Assembly: GCF_000212735.1 (NCBI RefSeq) | Contig: NC_015510.1 | Span: 8,307,687-8,371,686 of the forward strand | Direction: 5' to 3' | DNA length: 64,000 bases | From: Haliscomenobacter hydrossis DSM 1100 | GTDB taxonomy: Bacteria > Bacteroidota > Bacteroidia > Chitinophagales > Saprospiraceae | In this document: one piece after another, positions 33,949 through 44,030 of the stretch | Layout: each line of letters opens with the position of its first letter | Position numbering within the stretch: the first letter of the stretch is position 1 | Notes under the pieces: model-generated | Database searches by the model: none | What the model was told of the DNA's origin: nothing | Seen by the model: the letters and a program-made list of their open reading frames with translations, nothing else | Position numbers and translations under genes: made by a program

Positions 33949-35454
33949 ATGAGAACGCTTTTACTTTCCCTCGCTTTTGCGTTTGTGCTTAGCATGCCGA
34001 TCGCACATGCCCAACGCGATTTAACCAATGACTACATCGCGGTTCGGGCTCTGTTTCCCAACTATCAGTACCAAATTGACAAAGACTGGAATTGGGATGA
34101 TTTTACCTCAGGCTTTGAATTTGAATATGGACGTCACCTTAGTGGGCCCCTAAGCCTCGCTTTTCCATTAAAAATAGGCCAGGTTAAATACCCGAATGAT
34201 GCCTCCGGCAACAGTTTGACCCAAGGAGGCTTGTTCAACCTCGATGCTTTGCTACACCTGCGCCCACTCAAATCCAATGTCTTTTTTAGCCCCAATCTCT
34301 TTGCGGGGATAGGTGCAAACTACGAAGACCTGCGCGACCTGAATTTTGCGCTGCCTTTGGGAATAGGACTCGATTTTAAACTCGGGGGCGGGGTTTACCT
34401 CAGTACCAAAGGTGAATATCGCATCGGCTTTACGGACCTGCGTGACAACATTCAATTGGGTGCTGGTTTGAAATTCTTCCTGGGAGGAGTTGACGACACC
34501 GCAAAAAGTAAAGACACCGATAAAGACGGCATAGTGGACACTGAAGACCAATGCCCCACTGTACCCGGAACTGCCAAGGCAATGGGTTGCCCCGATACCG
34601 ATGACGATGGCATCACCGATGCCAAAGACGCTTGCCCTACTGAGGCGGGTACCGCCGCTACCAATGGTTGCCCGGATACTGACAACGACGGGATCATTAA
34701 CAGCAAAGACCAATGCCCCACTGAAGCGGGTACCGCAGCAAACAATGGCTGCCCGGATACCGACAACGACGGCATCATCAACAGCAAAGACCAATGCCCC
34801 ACTGAAGCGGGTCCCGCCAGCAACAATGGTTGCCCAATCCGGGATGCTGATGGTGATGGAGTAATTGATGCTAATGACGAATGCCCCAATGCTGCTGGCC
34901 CCGCCAGTACCAAAGGTTGCCCTGATCGCGATAGTGATGGCATTGCTGACAAAAATGATGCTTGCCCCGACGTAAAAGGTTCACTTGCCAATCGTGGCTG
35001 CCCCGACACGGACGGAGATGGTATCATTGATAGCGCCGACAAGTGCCCCAACCAGCCTGGCCCTGCTTCCAACAATGGTTGTCCCGAAATTGCTCAAAAA
35101 GACAGAGAAACCCTGACTTTTGCCGCACGCAACGTCCAGTTTGAAACGGGCAGCGCAGTGCTTAAAAACACTTCAAACACCATCCTTGATCAAGTGGTGG
35201 ACATCCTGAAACGGTATTCCGATTACAATGTGCGGGTCAGTGGCCATACCGACAATGTGGGCAGCGATGAACTCAACCTCAAATTGTCGAAAGCACGTGC
35301 CAAGGCTTGTACGGATTATCTGGTTTCCAAAGGCATTCCCGCAAACCGTATCGTCTTCGATGGATTTGGAGAAAGTCGTCCGGTAGCCAACAACGCTACA
35401 CCCCAAGGTCGTACCCAAAACCGCCGCACCGAGTTTGAATTGTATCAGAAATAA
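33949..35454 (+). CDS. OmpA-family protein with thrombospondin type 3 repeats
   Basis: The 501-aa outer-membrane protein has a signal peptide (MRTLLLSLAFAFVLSMPIAHAQ) and an eight-stranded barrel-like region to about 180. Seven thrombospondin type 3 repeats follow, with the calcium-binding pattern D-x-D-x-D-G-I and a C-P-x...G-C-P frame. A C-terminal OmpA peptidoglycan-binding domain ends it (VSGHTDNVGSDELNLKLSKARAKACTDYL, with NRRTEFELYQK at the end). It probably ties the outer membrane to the cell wall. Two of the repeats are almost identical at DNA level, a sign of recent duplication. Confidence 0.93.
   Translation: MRTLLLSLAFAFVLSMPIAHAQRDLTNDYIAVRALFPNYQYQIDKDWNWDDFTSGFEFEYGRHLSGPLSLAFPLKIGQVKYPNDASGNSLTQGGLFNLDALLHLRPLKSNVFFSPNLFAGIGANYEDLRDLNFALPLGIGLDFKLGGGVYLSTKGEYRIGFTDLRDNIQLGAGLKFFLGGVDDTAKSKDTDKDGIVDTEDQCPTVPGTAKAMGCPDTDDDGITDAKDACPTEAGTAATNGCPDTDNDGIINSKDQCPTEAGTAANNGCPDTDNDGIINSKDQCPTEAGPASNNGCPIRDADGDGVIDANDECPNAAGPASTKGCPDRDSDGIADKNDACPDVKGSLANRGCPDTDGDGIIDSADKCPNQPGPASNNGCPEIAQKDRETLTFAARNVQFETGSAVLKNTSNTILDQVVDILKRYSDYNVRVSGHTDNVGSDELNLKLSKARAKACTDYLVSKGIPANRIVFDGFGESRPVANNATPQGRTQNRRTEFELYQK
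34670..34831 (+). repeat. Two near-identical 81-bp coding repeats in the OmpA-like gene
   Basis: Units 34670-34750 and 34751-34831 differ at only a few positions. Each encodes one 27-residue thrombospondin type 3 repeat. Neighbouring repeats are far more diverged, so this pair is probably a recent in-frame duplication. Confidence 0.85.
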
Positions 35455-35510
35455 ACTGCAAAAATAAGTACAGGCCTTGACCTGTTCATTGACAAAGTTT
35501 ACCTTGCATA

Positions 35511-35542
35511 GCAGAGGGACAGACCAAAATCTGTCCCTTTGC
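35511..35542 (+). terminator. Terminator-like hairpin after the OmpA-like gene
   Basis: GCAGAGGGACAGA (35511-35523) pairs with TCTGTCCCTTTGC (35530-35542) with one mismatch and a 6-nt loop, between the OmpA-like stop and the kinase start. No clear T-tract follows. Confidence 0.6.
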
Positions 35543-35572
35543 TCATTATACCTTCTTCATAACCGCACCTAA

Positions 35573-37546
35573 ATGAACCCACGATTGATCCTTGCCCTGG
35601 CCTGGATGCTCTTGGGATTAAGAGCACCCGTTGACGCCCAACTTTGGCGCGAGCGCGATAGCCTGTTGCGCATTTCCCGCCAACATCCCAAGGACAGCTT
35701 CGGCATGCTGGCGATGATGGATGCCGGAAAACTTTACCTGGAATATCGCCCTGATTCAGCAGAATACTTTATCCGCAAAGCTTTGACGCGAGCCAAATCA
35801 CTTCAATTTGGATCGGGTAAAGCCCGGGCACACATCAATTTAGGTTATGCCCTGATCAACCAGGCCAAATACGATGAGGCTTTCACCCATACCCAAAATG
35901 GCTTGCGCTGGGCTGAAAATGCTGGAATCGTAAAACTGCAAGTTGCCGCTTTGGTCAACACGGCCAATATCTGGCTGTATCGGGGCAGCAATATGCGGGT
36001 GATTGAAACTTACGAAAAGGCGCTCGCATTGACCCACCGCTATCCCGATGTTTTGCCAATCAACTTTCCCTTGTCCATCGAGAACAACCTGGCCATGATG
36101 TACAACGGGATGAGTTTGCACAAAAAAGCCCTGGAAATCCTTAAAAAAACCCAGAAAAAAGCTGAAGCGGCTGGATTGGATGGGGTGCTGATCAAATCAC
36201 TGGAGTACCAGGCGGAGGCTTATCTGGGTTTGCGAAGCAGGGATTCAGCGGTTTGGTATTATGAAAAACTGATCCCCATGTGCCGAACCACCGGAGAAAA
36301 CATCGTGCTAACTTCTGCATTGTCCAATCTGGCCGATTTAAAAATGAAAATGGGACAAATCGAATTGTCGAAACAATTGTACCAGGAAGCGCTTGAATTG
36401 GCTGTACAAAACAATGATGGAATCAATCAAATGTACGTGTTACACGGAATGGGTTTAGTGGCCCTTAATGAGCAAAAATGGCGTGAATCAGCATCCTATG
36501 TTAAAACCGCACTTGAGTTGGGAATAGACCAGAAGGCCGGGGCCTACACTTTTGGCTTGTATCAAACCTTGTCATATCTTGCTTTGGTGAATGGTGAAAT
36601 GGACAAATACCGCCAGTATTTTGACTTGTATCAGCAAGGACGGGATTCGGTCCAAAACGAAAAACTCATCGGCGTACTCCAGGAACTGGAAACCAAATAC
36701 GCCACCAAAGAAAAAGAACTGCGCATTGCCCAATTGACCCAGACCCAAAAAAACCAACAACGTTTGGTGCTAGGTGCATTTTTACTGGCTTTGGTCGCTG
36801 GTGTAGCTGGATGGTTGGCCTGGCGGAACCAACGCAACCGCAAACAAATTGCCGAACAATCCCTGCAACTGCAAGAGCAGAAATTTAAAGAATTGGAACA
36901 AGAGAAACAGTTGCTGGCCGCCGATGCTATGCTCAAAGGACAAGAAGAAGAGCGCCGCAGGTTATCTCAGGATTTACACGATGGCCTCGGAGGGATGCTA
37001 TCGGGCATCAAACAGTCGCTGGCAGCCATAAAAGGGAATTCCGGTCTGACCGAAACTGCTGCGCTGGCGCTGGGCAAAACCATCGATTCTCTGGATCAAT
37101 CCATTTCAGAAATGCGCCGCCTGGCCCGTAACCTGATGCCTGAAGCCCTCATGCGTTTTGGCTTAAAAGATGCGCTACAGGATTATTGCGATCACCTCAG
37201 TAGCTCGGGAAAATTGAGTGTGCAATACCAAACTTTTGGACTGGAAGAAAGGATGCCCGAAGCCAGCGAAGTCATCGTGTTTCGGATCGTACAAGAATTG
37301 CTCAACAATGTGGTCAAACACGCCCAGGCAACCGTCGTGCTGTTGCAATTGCTGCGCGATGGCCAGCGCTTCAACCTCACCGTTGAAGACAATGGGGTAG
37401 GACTGGATACGCTTGCTTTGGAAAATGCCCAAGGCATCGGTTGGACCAATATTCGTTCCAGAGTAGATTACCTGAACGGGCACCTGGACATCAGTTCCAA
37501 ACCGGGCAATGGCACCTCGATTCACATTGATTTTTCGTTGCTCTAG
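35573..37546 (+). CDS. TPR-containing sensor histidine kinase (NarL-partner type)
   Basis: The 657-aa protein starts with a signal peptide (LILALAWMLLGLRAPVDAQ). It has a periplasmic array of tetratricopeptide repeats to about 380 and one membrane helix (VLGAFLLALVAGVAGWLAW near 398-416). A HisKA_3 dimerisation segment carries the phospho-accepting His in SQDLHDGLGGML near 463. The ATPase domain has QELLNNVVKHAQAT and VEDNGVGLDT. It phosphorylates the response regulator encoded immediately downstream. The signal is unknown; TPR sensors of this kind are common in Bacteroidota. Confidence 0.93.
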   Translation: MNPRLILALAWMLLGLRAPVDAQLWRERDSLLRISRQHPKDSFGMLAMMDAGKLYLEYRPDSAEYFIRKALTRAKSLQFGSGKARAHINLGYALINQAKYDEAFTHTQNGLRWAENAGIVKLQVAALVNTANIWLYRGSNMRVIETYEKALALTHRYPDVLPINFPLSIENNLAMMYNGMSLHKKALEILKKTQKKAEAAGLDGVLIKSLEYQAEAYLGLRSRDSAVWYYEKLIPMCRTTGENIVLTSALSNLADLKMKMGQIELSKQLYQEALELAVQNNDGINQMYVLHGMGLVALNEQKWRESASYVKTALELGIDQKAGAYTFGLYQTLSYLALVNGEMDKYRQYFDLYQQGRDSVQNEKLIGVLQELETKYATKEKELRIAQLTQTQKNQQRLVLGAFLLALVAGVAGWLAWRNQRNRKQIAEQSLQLQEQKFKELEQEKQLLAADAMLKGQEEERRRLSQDLHDGLGGMLSGIKQSLAAIKGNSGLTETAALALGKTIDSLDQSISEMRRLARNLMPEALMRFGLKDALQDYCDHLSSSGKLSVQYQTFGLEERMPEASEVIVFRIVQELLNNVVKHAQATVVLLQLLRDGQRFNLTVEDNGVGLDTLALENAQGIGWTNIRSRVDYLNGHLDISSKPGNGTSIHIDFSLL

Positions 37547-37572
37547 TGAAAATTACCATTAAAACAGATCTT

Positions 37573-38196
37573 ATGATCAAGGTATTTATCGTAGATGATC
37601 ACCCAATGGTGATTGAGGGAATCAAAGCATTGCTGCATGATGAAGAAAATTATCCGGTGCTGGGCAGTGCTACGGATGCGCAATCAGCTTTGCAGGCCTT
37701 TCGACAGGCGCTTCCCGATGTGGTATTGCTCGACATCAACTTACCCGACATGAACGGGATCGAACTTTGTGAGCGCATCAAAAAGGAGTTTCCGATATTA
37801 AAAGTGCTGGGCATCAGCACCTTTAAAGAACGCAGCTACATTACCCGCCTCATGGAAAAAGGGGCTTCAGGTTACGTGCTCAAAAACGTGGACAAAGAGG
37901 AACTTACCGAAGCCATTCGCCAGGTAGCGGCGGGCAGGATTTATTTCAGCATGGAAGCTGCAGCCGCGATTACAGGACAAAGTTCTTCGCCCGTGGTACC
38001 CATTTTGACCAGCCGTGAAAAAGAAGTTCTGGCCCTAATTGCCGAAGGTCTGACCAATAAAGAAATTGCCGATCACTTGTTCATCAGCCCCTTGACGGTG
38101 GATAGTCACCGCAAAAATTTATTGGCGAAGTTTGCGGTAAAAAATACGGCGTCGTTGATCAAGTTGGCGATTGAACACGGAGTGATCGTTTTATGA
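37573..38196 (+). CDS. NarL/LuxR-type response regulator
   Basis: The 207-aa protein has a receiver domain (IKVFIVDDHPMVIEGI, with the phospho-Asp in VVLLDINLPDMNG near 55). A LuxR-type helix-turn-helix follows (LTSREKEVLALIAEGLTNKEIADHLFISPLTVDSHRKNLL). It is the cognate regulator of the TPR kinase just upstream, with 26 bp between the genes. The ATG at 37573 is chosen because the receiver starts there. A perfect 34-bp inverted repeat follows the stop. Confidence 0.94.
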   Translation: MIKVFIVDDHPMVIEGIKALLHDEENYPVLGSATDAQSALQAFRQALPDVVLLDINLPDMNGIELCERIKKEFPILKVLGISTFKERSYITRLMEKGASGYVLKNVDKEELTEAIRQVAAGRIYFSMEAAAAITGQSSSPVVPILTSREKEVLALIAEGLTNKEIADHLFISPLTVDSHRKNLLAKFAVKNTASLIKLAIEHGVIVL

Positions 38197-38216
38197 AAGA
38201 CAAAAAGCGACATAGT

Positions 38217-38294
38217 ATTCACCACAGATTGACACAGATTAGCACAGATTTTTTCATTTCAATCTGTGCTAATCTGTGTCAATCTGTGGTGAAT
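38217..38294. repeat. Repeat-armed hairpin 8 (CACAGATT units)
   Basis: Arms 38217-38250 and 38261-38294 are perfectly complementary over 34 nt, around a 10-nt loop. Each arm has three CACAGATT units about 10 bp apart. It lies between the convergent response regulator and DUF1295 genes. Confidence 0.93.
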
Positions 38295-38304
38295 AAATTC
38301 TTTT

Positions 38305-39075
38305 TTATCTCGATTTCGGAAACCAGGGTACCAACACATTGGTCCGCTTTTGATACGCCGCATAAACCGGATTCCCCACATACCTTTTTTCCAACAAAGG
38401 CACTCCAGATACAAAAACCAGCAACAAGGTGATCGTCAGCGGACCAATCACCCCCCACCAGGCATTTGGCAAGGGTATGGTAATCACAAAAATACCCCAC
38501 CACATCAGGATTTCTCCAAAGTAATTCGGATGTCGACTGTAGCGCCACAAGCCGGTTTGTAACACCTCTTCTTTGCTCGTTCGGATTTTGACAAACTGCG
38601 TCAATTGGTAATCGCCCACTGCCTGAAAGAAAAACCCGATGGCCCACATGGCCATTCCCAAATAAGTGTATGCCGATAATTCCTCTGCAGCTGACAGTCC
38701 AGCAATGACAATGGGTAGGGCAATGATCCAAAGTAATAAGCCTTGCAAAAGATAGACTTGTAAATAAGAACGCAAGTAAAAACTACTGCCCCAATCCACG
38801 CGCCATTGCTGGTAACGGAAATCTTCGGTTTTGCCCCGGTTGCGCAGGTAAATGTGTGCTGCCAGACGCAGTGCCCAAATGGCTACCAGGGTATACACCA
38901 ACAAGGGCACTAGCGTTCTTTCCTGGCTCAGCCCGAGGTAAACACAAATCATCAGGTAACCCAAACCCCAGGCGATGTCGGCTACATCGTTGCGTTTGAC
39001 CATTACCGAAACCAGGAACCACAAGCTGGCATAGCCAAAAACCAGCATCGCCACTACAAACAAAGTTGTTCCCAT
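38305..39075 (-). CDS. DUF1295 (steroid 5-alpha-reductase-like) membrane protein
   Basis: The 256-aa protein has about seven hydrophobic segments and the family signature [21 protein letters not shown] near 192-212, similar to isoprenylcysteine methyltransferase and 3-oxo-5-alpha-steroid reductase families. [12 protein letters not shown] near 35 is also typical. Enzymatic activity is uncertain. The next gene on the same strand upstream encodes a DUF2177 membrane protein with only 2 bp between them. In many bacteria these two occur together near cyclopropane fatty acid synthase or photolyase genes, none of which is in this window. Confidence 0.88.
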   Translation of the reverse strand: MGTTLFVVAMLVFGYASLWFLVSVMVKRNDVADIAWGLGYLMICVYLGLSQERTLVPLLVYTLVAIWALRLAAHIYLRNRGKTEDFRYQQWRVDWGSSFYLRSYLQVYLLQGLLLWIIALPIVIAGLSAAEELSAYTYLGMAMWAIGFFFQAVGDYQLTQFVKIRTSKEEVLQTGLWRYSRHPNYFGEILMWWGIFVITIPLPNAWWGVIGPLTITLLLVFVSGVPLLEKRYVGNPVYAAYQKRTNVLVPWFPKSR

Positions 39076-39077
39076 GC

Positions 39078-39485
39078 TTATTTAAAATAATTGGAGATGA
39101 AGTAGCCCGCCAAGCTGACCGAACCCGTCAGCACCATGCCCCAAATGATGTCGATGAACACAATGTTCAGCGGCCAACCTTTCAAGGTAGCCAGATTCGT
39201 CAGGTCGTATGTAGCGTAGGTGAAAAAACCAAATAAAGCACCGTACAATAAGGCATGCCGCCAGGACTCTTTTTCCAAAGCAGGAAAAATCACAAACAGA
39301 AAGATGCCCACAATGAACAATAGGTAAAATACAATGGCCGCCACCCAATTGATTTGATCACTGAGGAAATCACCCAAATACCGTGCGTACAAACCTTTGG
39401 CAATCAAGCCCAACCAGGTCATGTCGATGATGAAAAAAACGACAGTGGTCAGCACGTAACTTAAAATGAATTTGGAGAAGGGCAT
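39078..39485 (-). CDS. DUF2177 membrane protein
   Basis: The 135-aa protein has four hydrophobic helices and the family pattern [25 protein letters not shown], then [28 protein letters not shown] and [17 protein letters not shown]. The function is not known. The start MPFSKF at 39485 is preferred over an alternative start ten codons upstream. It is transcribed ahead of the DUF1295 gene with 2 bp between them, so the two are surely co-transcribed. Confidence 0.88.
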   Translation of the reverse strand: MPFSKFILSYVLTTVVFFIIDMTWLGLIAKGLYARYLGDFLSDQINWVAAIVFYLLFIVGIFLFVIFPALEKESWRHALLYGALFGFFTYATYDLTNLATLKGWPLNIVFIDIIWGMVLTGSVSLAGYFISNYFK

Positions 39486-39557
39486 AGACTTGTGATTTAA
39501 GATGTATAACAACAAAATGTAAAAAAAAGATTAGCTGGAAAAACATGTAAAAAACTA

Positions 39558-39565
39558 TATATTTG
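39558..39565 (+). promoter_or_regulatory. -7 promoter box of the lipoprotein gene at 39608
   Basis: TATATTTG fits TAnnTTTG, 42 nt before the ATG. Confidence 0.55.
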
Positions 39566-39607
39566 TACTCGTCTTAAAAACGATTATCACGTACAAAATC
39601 AGGTTTT

Positions 39608-40696
39608 ATGCAAAAAGTAATTTTTCAAGCCCTAGCGGGACTCTGTATGATGGTTTGTTTATACGCTTGTAAACCACAAGCTGGCAATGATGCCTGGACT
39701 GCTTTTACTGAATGTGGAACCACCGCATGTGTGGAAGAAGTCCTGGCGGTTAAAGATGCTTTTTTAAAAGACCCCAAAGCAATCTTGACCCGATTTAATG
39801 AAAGTGACAAAAAAGGGGAAGATAGTGTGGTGGGTTGGTTGTACATCTTGCGTGACAGCGTGCTGGTCAACTCCGGTTTTGCCGGCATTGAAGAGCGTTT
39901 TGCAATGCAACAGCAAATTCTGGAGGCGGCTAAACCTTTTGCCGACGACCCAAAATTTAAAGACATGGCCAACTTTGTACTGGACGAAATTGGCACTTTA
40001 GCCATCGCTTCCGAGCTGGAAGACGACATCATGGAACCTGCCAGCGAGCCATTTACCGGGACTTATTCCTTTGAATTGCCTGAAGAATCAGGCAGTGGAG
40101 AACTGTTGGTCAGCCAAACCAGCTTCGATAAATTTAAATTCAAATTAACGGTCGTTGGTGGAAAACCAGCTTTCAACCAAGGCATGATGGAAGGGGAAGC
40201 CAACATCTTGGGCACCACCGCTGATTTTTCCACAAGCGAATTCGGTGGTACCTGCAAGCTCAGCTTTAATTTTGGTGATGGGGTAGAAATCACTACCCTG
40301 GAAGGTGATCCTGCTACCTGTGGCTTTGGCAACGGCGTAAAAGCTGATGGCGTTTACCGCCGGACCAGTTTTGATGATCCATTCCTGTCTGCGGCGGATG
40401 CCAAAAAAGTGAAACAATTGCAAGGCAACTGGCGGTCGCTGGATGATCCAAAATCGGTGATTAAAATCGTGGATGGAAAATACATCGATGTGTACGACGG
40501 GAAAGAAGTGAGCGCTGCGATTTGTTTGTATTACCCAAAATGCCCGGGGGATTGTGGCCCAGCTGGCGGAGGGGCTTGCCTGAAAATCACGGCTCAGGAT
40601 GACGTGTGTTATTCCTTAGTCTCCCTGACGGCCACCAATTTGGAGCTTTCGCCGAATACTGGGAGGGGAAATACGAATCGGTACGTCAGGTTTTAG
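39608..40696 (+). CDS. Hypothetical lipoprotein
   Basis: I do not recognise the 362-aa protein. It has a lipoprotein signal (LAGLCMMVCLYAC, cysteine near 21) and cysteine pairs in TECGTTACVEEV. Residues 145-245 form a beta-rich repeat-like domain (GTYSFELPEESGSGELLVSQ, GGTCKLSFNFGDG). The C-terminal domain is cysteine-rich (ICLYYPKCPGDCGPAGGGACLKI). It probably sits on the outer membrane. It is a single-gene unit with its own promoter, and a GGTTCG-repeat hairpin begins at its stop codon. Confidence 0.75.
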   Translation: MQKVIFQALAGLCMMVCLYACKPQAGNDAWTAFTECGTTACVEEVLAVKDAFLKDPKAILTRFNESDKKGEDSVVGWLYILRDSVLVNSGFAGIEERFAMQQQILEAAKPFADDPKFKDMANFVLDEIGTLAIASELEDDIMEPASEPFTGTYSFELPEESGSGELLVSQTSFDKFKFKLTVVGGKPAFNQGMMEGEANILGTTADFSTSEFGGTCKLSFNFGDGVEITTLEGDPATCGFGNGVKADGVYRRTSFDDPFLSAADAKKVKQLQGNWRSLDDPKSVIKIVDGKYIDVYDGKEVSAAICLYYPKCPGDCGPAGGGACLKITAQDDVCYSLVSLTATNLELSPNTGRGNTNRYVRF

Positions 40697-40763
40697 GGTT
40701 CGAAGTTCGGGGGTTCGGGGGTTGGGTTGCCCTCGAACTCACGAACCCCCGAACTTCGAACTC
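40696..40763. repeat. Repeat-armed hairpin 9 (GGTTCG/AGTTCG units)
   Basis: Arms 40698-40717 and 40742-40761 are perfectly complementary over 20 nt. The arms are made of GTTCGAA/GTTCGGGG units. It spans the gap between two convergent stop codons. Confidence 0.9.
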
Positions 40764-40765
40764 TT

Positions 40766-43700
40766 CTAGCTTTTAAGTTTCTCTTCCTTCAACAAAATCG
40801 CATCAATTCCCTTCTCCCGCACCTGACGGTTGAATTCCGGCAATTGTGTATCGCGCAGGCTGCGGAATTTGCCCAATTGCTGATCGATTTTTTTGGTCAT
40901 TTCCTCCTTCACTTCTGTCGCCTGTTTGGTGGGTTTGTAATCTCCACCACTTGATATGGCACCCACGTGAGCCAGTTTGTTGGTCAACTTGATCGGGTAG
41001 TTGAGGGGATCCTGACCACTGCGGTTTTTGGTTTGGTACAACTCGTTTTCGATCTCCCCAATGGCTTTGTCGATTTCGTTGGCTTTCTCCATCAAGGGCT
41101 TCATGGCTGGATTTTCTTTCCACAGATCCTTGAAGTGGGTGAGCTGCTTGCGGATGTTGCGGATGTCCAAAATGGTTTGGTGCGCCTCGCTAACTTTGTC
41201 GCGAATGGCGATCAAAAAGTTGAACTGCTCCCGCATGTCCTCCAACGTAGCTTCAGAACGTGGATCTTTGAGAATTTCAAACTCGGTTTCCTGGGTTTTT
41301 CCACCTACGGTCAGCCGTACACGGTACTTGCCAGGAATCGCCTTGGGGCCAGTGGTACCTGCTGCCCAAAAGATCATGCCGTCAAAACGTTTGGCATCGG
41401 GATAACGCATGTTCCAGTTGAAGGTATTTCCACCTTCTTTCCAACTGAGTAATTTATCCGGATTTTCCTTGGCTTTGTTGGAGTATTCTTTGATGATGGT
41501 GCCATTTAGTTCCAGGATGCTCAACTTAACCTCTACTGAATCGGCAGGTGTTTGTTTCAGGTAGTAGTGAAAGGTAACGCCGCCAGGGTGATTGGTGCCT
41601 TCCGTCGCGTTGTTGTTACTGCCACGGCCCTGTCCACCGTCCATGCGGTAGCTGGGAATGGGCTGGTACAGATAAAAATCGCTACTGGCTACCTGGGTGG
41701 AAAGTTGGTACAGCGGGGTCAGGTCGTCAATCATCCAGAAACTGCGGCCTTGCGTTGCCGCAATCAGGTTGTCGTTTTTGATGGTCAGGTCGGTAATTGG
41801 TACAATCGGCAAATTGAGTTGGAAAGGTTGCCAGTTGGCGCCGTTGTCGAAAGAAATGTACATACCCGTTTCGGTACCTGCATACAGTAGGCCCGCCCGT
41901 TTGGGGTCAGCGCGTACGACGCGGGTAAAATGGGTTTCGGGAATGCCGTTGGTAATTTTTGTCCAGGTTTTGCCGTAATCTTTAGAGTAAAAGAGATAGG
42001 GCTTATAATCACCGGACTTGTAGCTGGTTCCTGCCACGTACACGCCCCCCTTATTGAAAGGATCGGCGTCGATGCTGTTGAACATGATGTTCTGTGGCGC
42101 ACTCGGTGGCGTTACATTCGCCCAGTTTTTGCCCGCATCGCGGGATACGTGCAACAAACCGTCGTCGGAACCTGTCCAGAGCAAATCCTTTTCATAAGGT
42201 GATTCACAAGCGGCAAAAACGGTGCAGTAATACTCTACACTGGTATTGTCCTGGGTGATTGGCCCGCCCGAGGTTTGTTGCTTGCTCTTGTCGTTGCGCG
42301 TGAGGTCGGGGCTGATGGCTTCCCAGCTATGGCCGCCGTTGGTACTCACGTGCAGGCGATCGGAGGCAACGTACAGTTTCTTCGGATCATGTGGTGAAAA
42401 GAAAATCGGGTAATTCCACTGAAAGCGGTATTTCATGGCTTCCGCACCAGCACCCATGGGGTTGTCGGGCCATACGTTGATGGTTTGTTCCTGTTTGGTG
42501 CGGTGGTTTTGTCGGGTCAAAAGACCACCGTAGCTGCCACCGTAGACGATGTCGTTGTCCAGCGGGTCAACCGCCATGTGGGCACTTTCTCCCCCAGCGG
42601 AAGGTTCCCAATCGCGCTCTGTGATGGAAAAACCATCGGTGCGGTGGGCAATGCGCACGGTAGAGTTGTCTTGTTGTGCCCCATAAATGCGGTAAGGGAA
42701 GGAATTGTCGGTGACCACGCGATAAAACTGAGCAGTCGGCTGATTGAGATAAGTACTCCAGTTTTCACCACCATCAAACGAAACCTGGGCACCACCGTCG
42801 TCACCAATGATCATCCGTTGCGGATCTTCCGGTGCGATCCAAAGGTCGTGGTGGTCGCCATGGGGTGCATTGCTGGTGCTGAAGGTACGGCCACCATCGG
42901 TAGATTTGTGGTAGCTTACGTTCAGTACATATACGATGTTGTCATCTTTGGTATCGGCATAAATGCGGGTATAGTACCAGGCGCGTTGGCGCAGGTTGCG
43001 GTCGTCGTTGGTCTTGATCCAAGAATTACCACCATCGTCAGAACGAAAAACGCCTCCTTCTGCGGCTTCGATGATGGTCCAGATGCGCTCCGAATTTACG
43101 GGAGAAACAGCCACGCCAATGATGCCATGTGGCCCTTTGGGCAAGCCTTTTTTGCTGATCAAATTTGTCCAGGTGTCACCGCCATCGGTACTTTTCCAGA
43201 GGCTGGAGCCTTCGCCACCGCTGTCGAGGCTGTAGGGTGTACGGCGAATCCGCCAGGTGGTGGCATAGAGCACCCGGGGGTTGTTGGGGTCAATGAGCAG
43301 GTCAACCGCGCCAGCATCGGCATTGGCAAAAAGGATACGCTCCCAGTTTTTGCCCCCGTCTTTGCTGCGGTACACGCCACGTTCTTCACTGGCCTTGTAC
43401 AAATCACCCAATACTGCGGCGTAGACCAGATCGGGATTTTTGGGGTGAATGCGCACCCGGGGGATGTGCATGGATTTTTCCAGGCCAATTTTTTGCCAGG
43501 TTTTGCCGGCATCCTGGGTTTTCCACATGCCGTAACCGTAGGATACGTTGCCGCGTACGGTTTTTTCCCCTCCACCGACATAAATGACGTTGTTGTCGTA
43601 TTCAGATACTGCTACTGCGCCGATCGATCCGCCGAAGTAACCATCGGAGATGTTGCCCCAGGTTTGGCCGCCGTCTTTGGTACGCCACACACCACCGCCC

Positions 43701-43963
43701 ACACTGCCGAAGTAATAGAGGTTGGGTTTGCCGGGTACACCTGTGACTGCAGCGGAGCGCCCCCCCCGGAAGGGCCCAATGGAGCGCCATTGCAGGGAGT
43801 TATATAATTTTTCGTCCATGCCCGTTTTGGCCGGAGTACTGGAGACTGCTACAGTTGGAGCAGGAGTGTTTTTTTTCTTTGCCTGGGCTTGCACCTGCTG
43901 GCTGTGCAACAAGCCCCCAAACAGCATGACAATGCAGAGCAAATTAATGGATAATCTTTTCAT
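40766..43963 (-). CDS. Secreted VPS10/BNR-repeat (sortilin-like propeller) protein
   Basis: The 1065-aa protein has a signal peptide (INLLCIVMLFGGLLHSQQVQAQ). Many BNR/VPS10 blades of the S-x-D-x-G-x-T-W form follow (KDGGQTWGN, KDGGKNWER, STDGGDTWT, SDDGGNSWI), forming one or two beta-propellers to about residue 700. A C-terminal region with a beta-sandwich and coiled coil ends it (from about 930, IRDKVSEAHQTILDIRNIRKQLTHF). Such proteins are often annotated as glycosyl hydrolases without proof; I see no catalytic motif. The start at 43963 is chosen for the signal peptide. Confidence 0.88.
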   Translation of the reverse strand: MKRLSINLLCIVMLFGGLLHSQQVQAQAKKKNTPAPTVAVSSTPAKTGMDEKLYNSLQWRSIGPFRGGRSAAVTGVPGKPNLYYFGSVGGGVWRTKDGGQTWGNISDGYFGGSIGAVAVSEYDNNVIYVGGGEKTVRGNVSYGYGMWKTQDAGKTWQKIGLEKSMHIPRVRIHPKNPDLVYAAVLGDLYKASEERGVYRSKDGGKNWERILFANADAGAVDLLIDPNNPRVLYATTWRIRRTPYSLDSGGEGSSLWKSTDGGDTWTNLISKKGLPKGPHGIIGVAVSPVNSERIWTIIEAAEGGVFRSDDGGNSWIKTNDDRNLRQRAWYYTRIYADTKDDNIVYVLNVSYHKSTDGGRTFSTSNAPHGDHHDLWIAPEDPQRMIIGDDGGAQVSFDGGENWSTYLNQPTAQFYRVVTDNSFPYRIYGAQQDNSTVRIAHRTDGFSITERDWEPSAGGESAHMAVDPLDNDIVYGGSYGGLLTRQNHRTKQEQTINVWPDNPMGAGAEAMKYRFQWNYPIFFSPHDPKKLYVASDRLHVSTNGGHSWEAISPDLTRNDKSKQQTSGGPITQDNTSVEYYCTVFAACESPYEKDLLWTGSDDGLLHVSRDAGKNWANVTPPSAPQNIMFNSIDADPFNKGGVYVAGTSYKSGDYKPYLFYSKDYGKTWTKITNGIPETHFTRVVRADPKRAGLLYAGTETGMYISFDNGANWQPFQLNLPIVPITDLTIKNDNLIAATQGRSFWMIDDLTPLYQLSTQVASSDFYLYQPIPSYRMDGGQGRGSNNNATEGTNHPGGVTFHYYLKQTPADSVEVKLSILELNGTIIKEYSNKAKENPDKLLSWKEGGNTFNWNMRYPDAKRFDGMIFWAAGTTGPKAIPGKYRVRLTVGGKTQETEFEILKDPRSEATLEDMREQFNFLIAIRDKVSEAHQTILDIRNIRKQLTHFKDLWKENPAMKPLMEKANEIDKAIGEIENELYQTKNRSGQDPLNYPIKLTNKLAHVGAISSGGDYKPTKQATEVKEEMTKKIDQQLGKFRSLRDTQLPEFNRQVREKGIDAILLKEEKLKS

Positions 43964-44030
43964 ACCTGAATCCTTTGAATTTTGGTTTTTGGATTTGGTG
44001 GGCACTTTACCACGCTGAAAAATACAAAAA

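Noticed and set aside
42485..43807. 440-codon plus-strand frame opposite the VPS10/BNR gene
   Set aside because: It is a long shadow frame caused by the GC-rich repetitive codons of the propeller gene; no family features.
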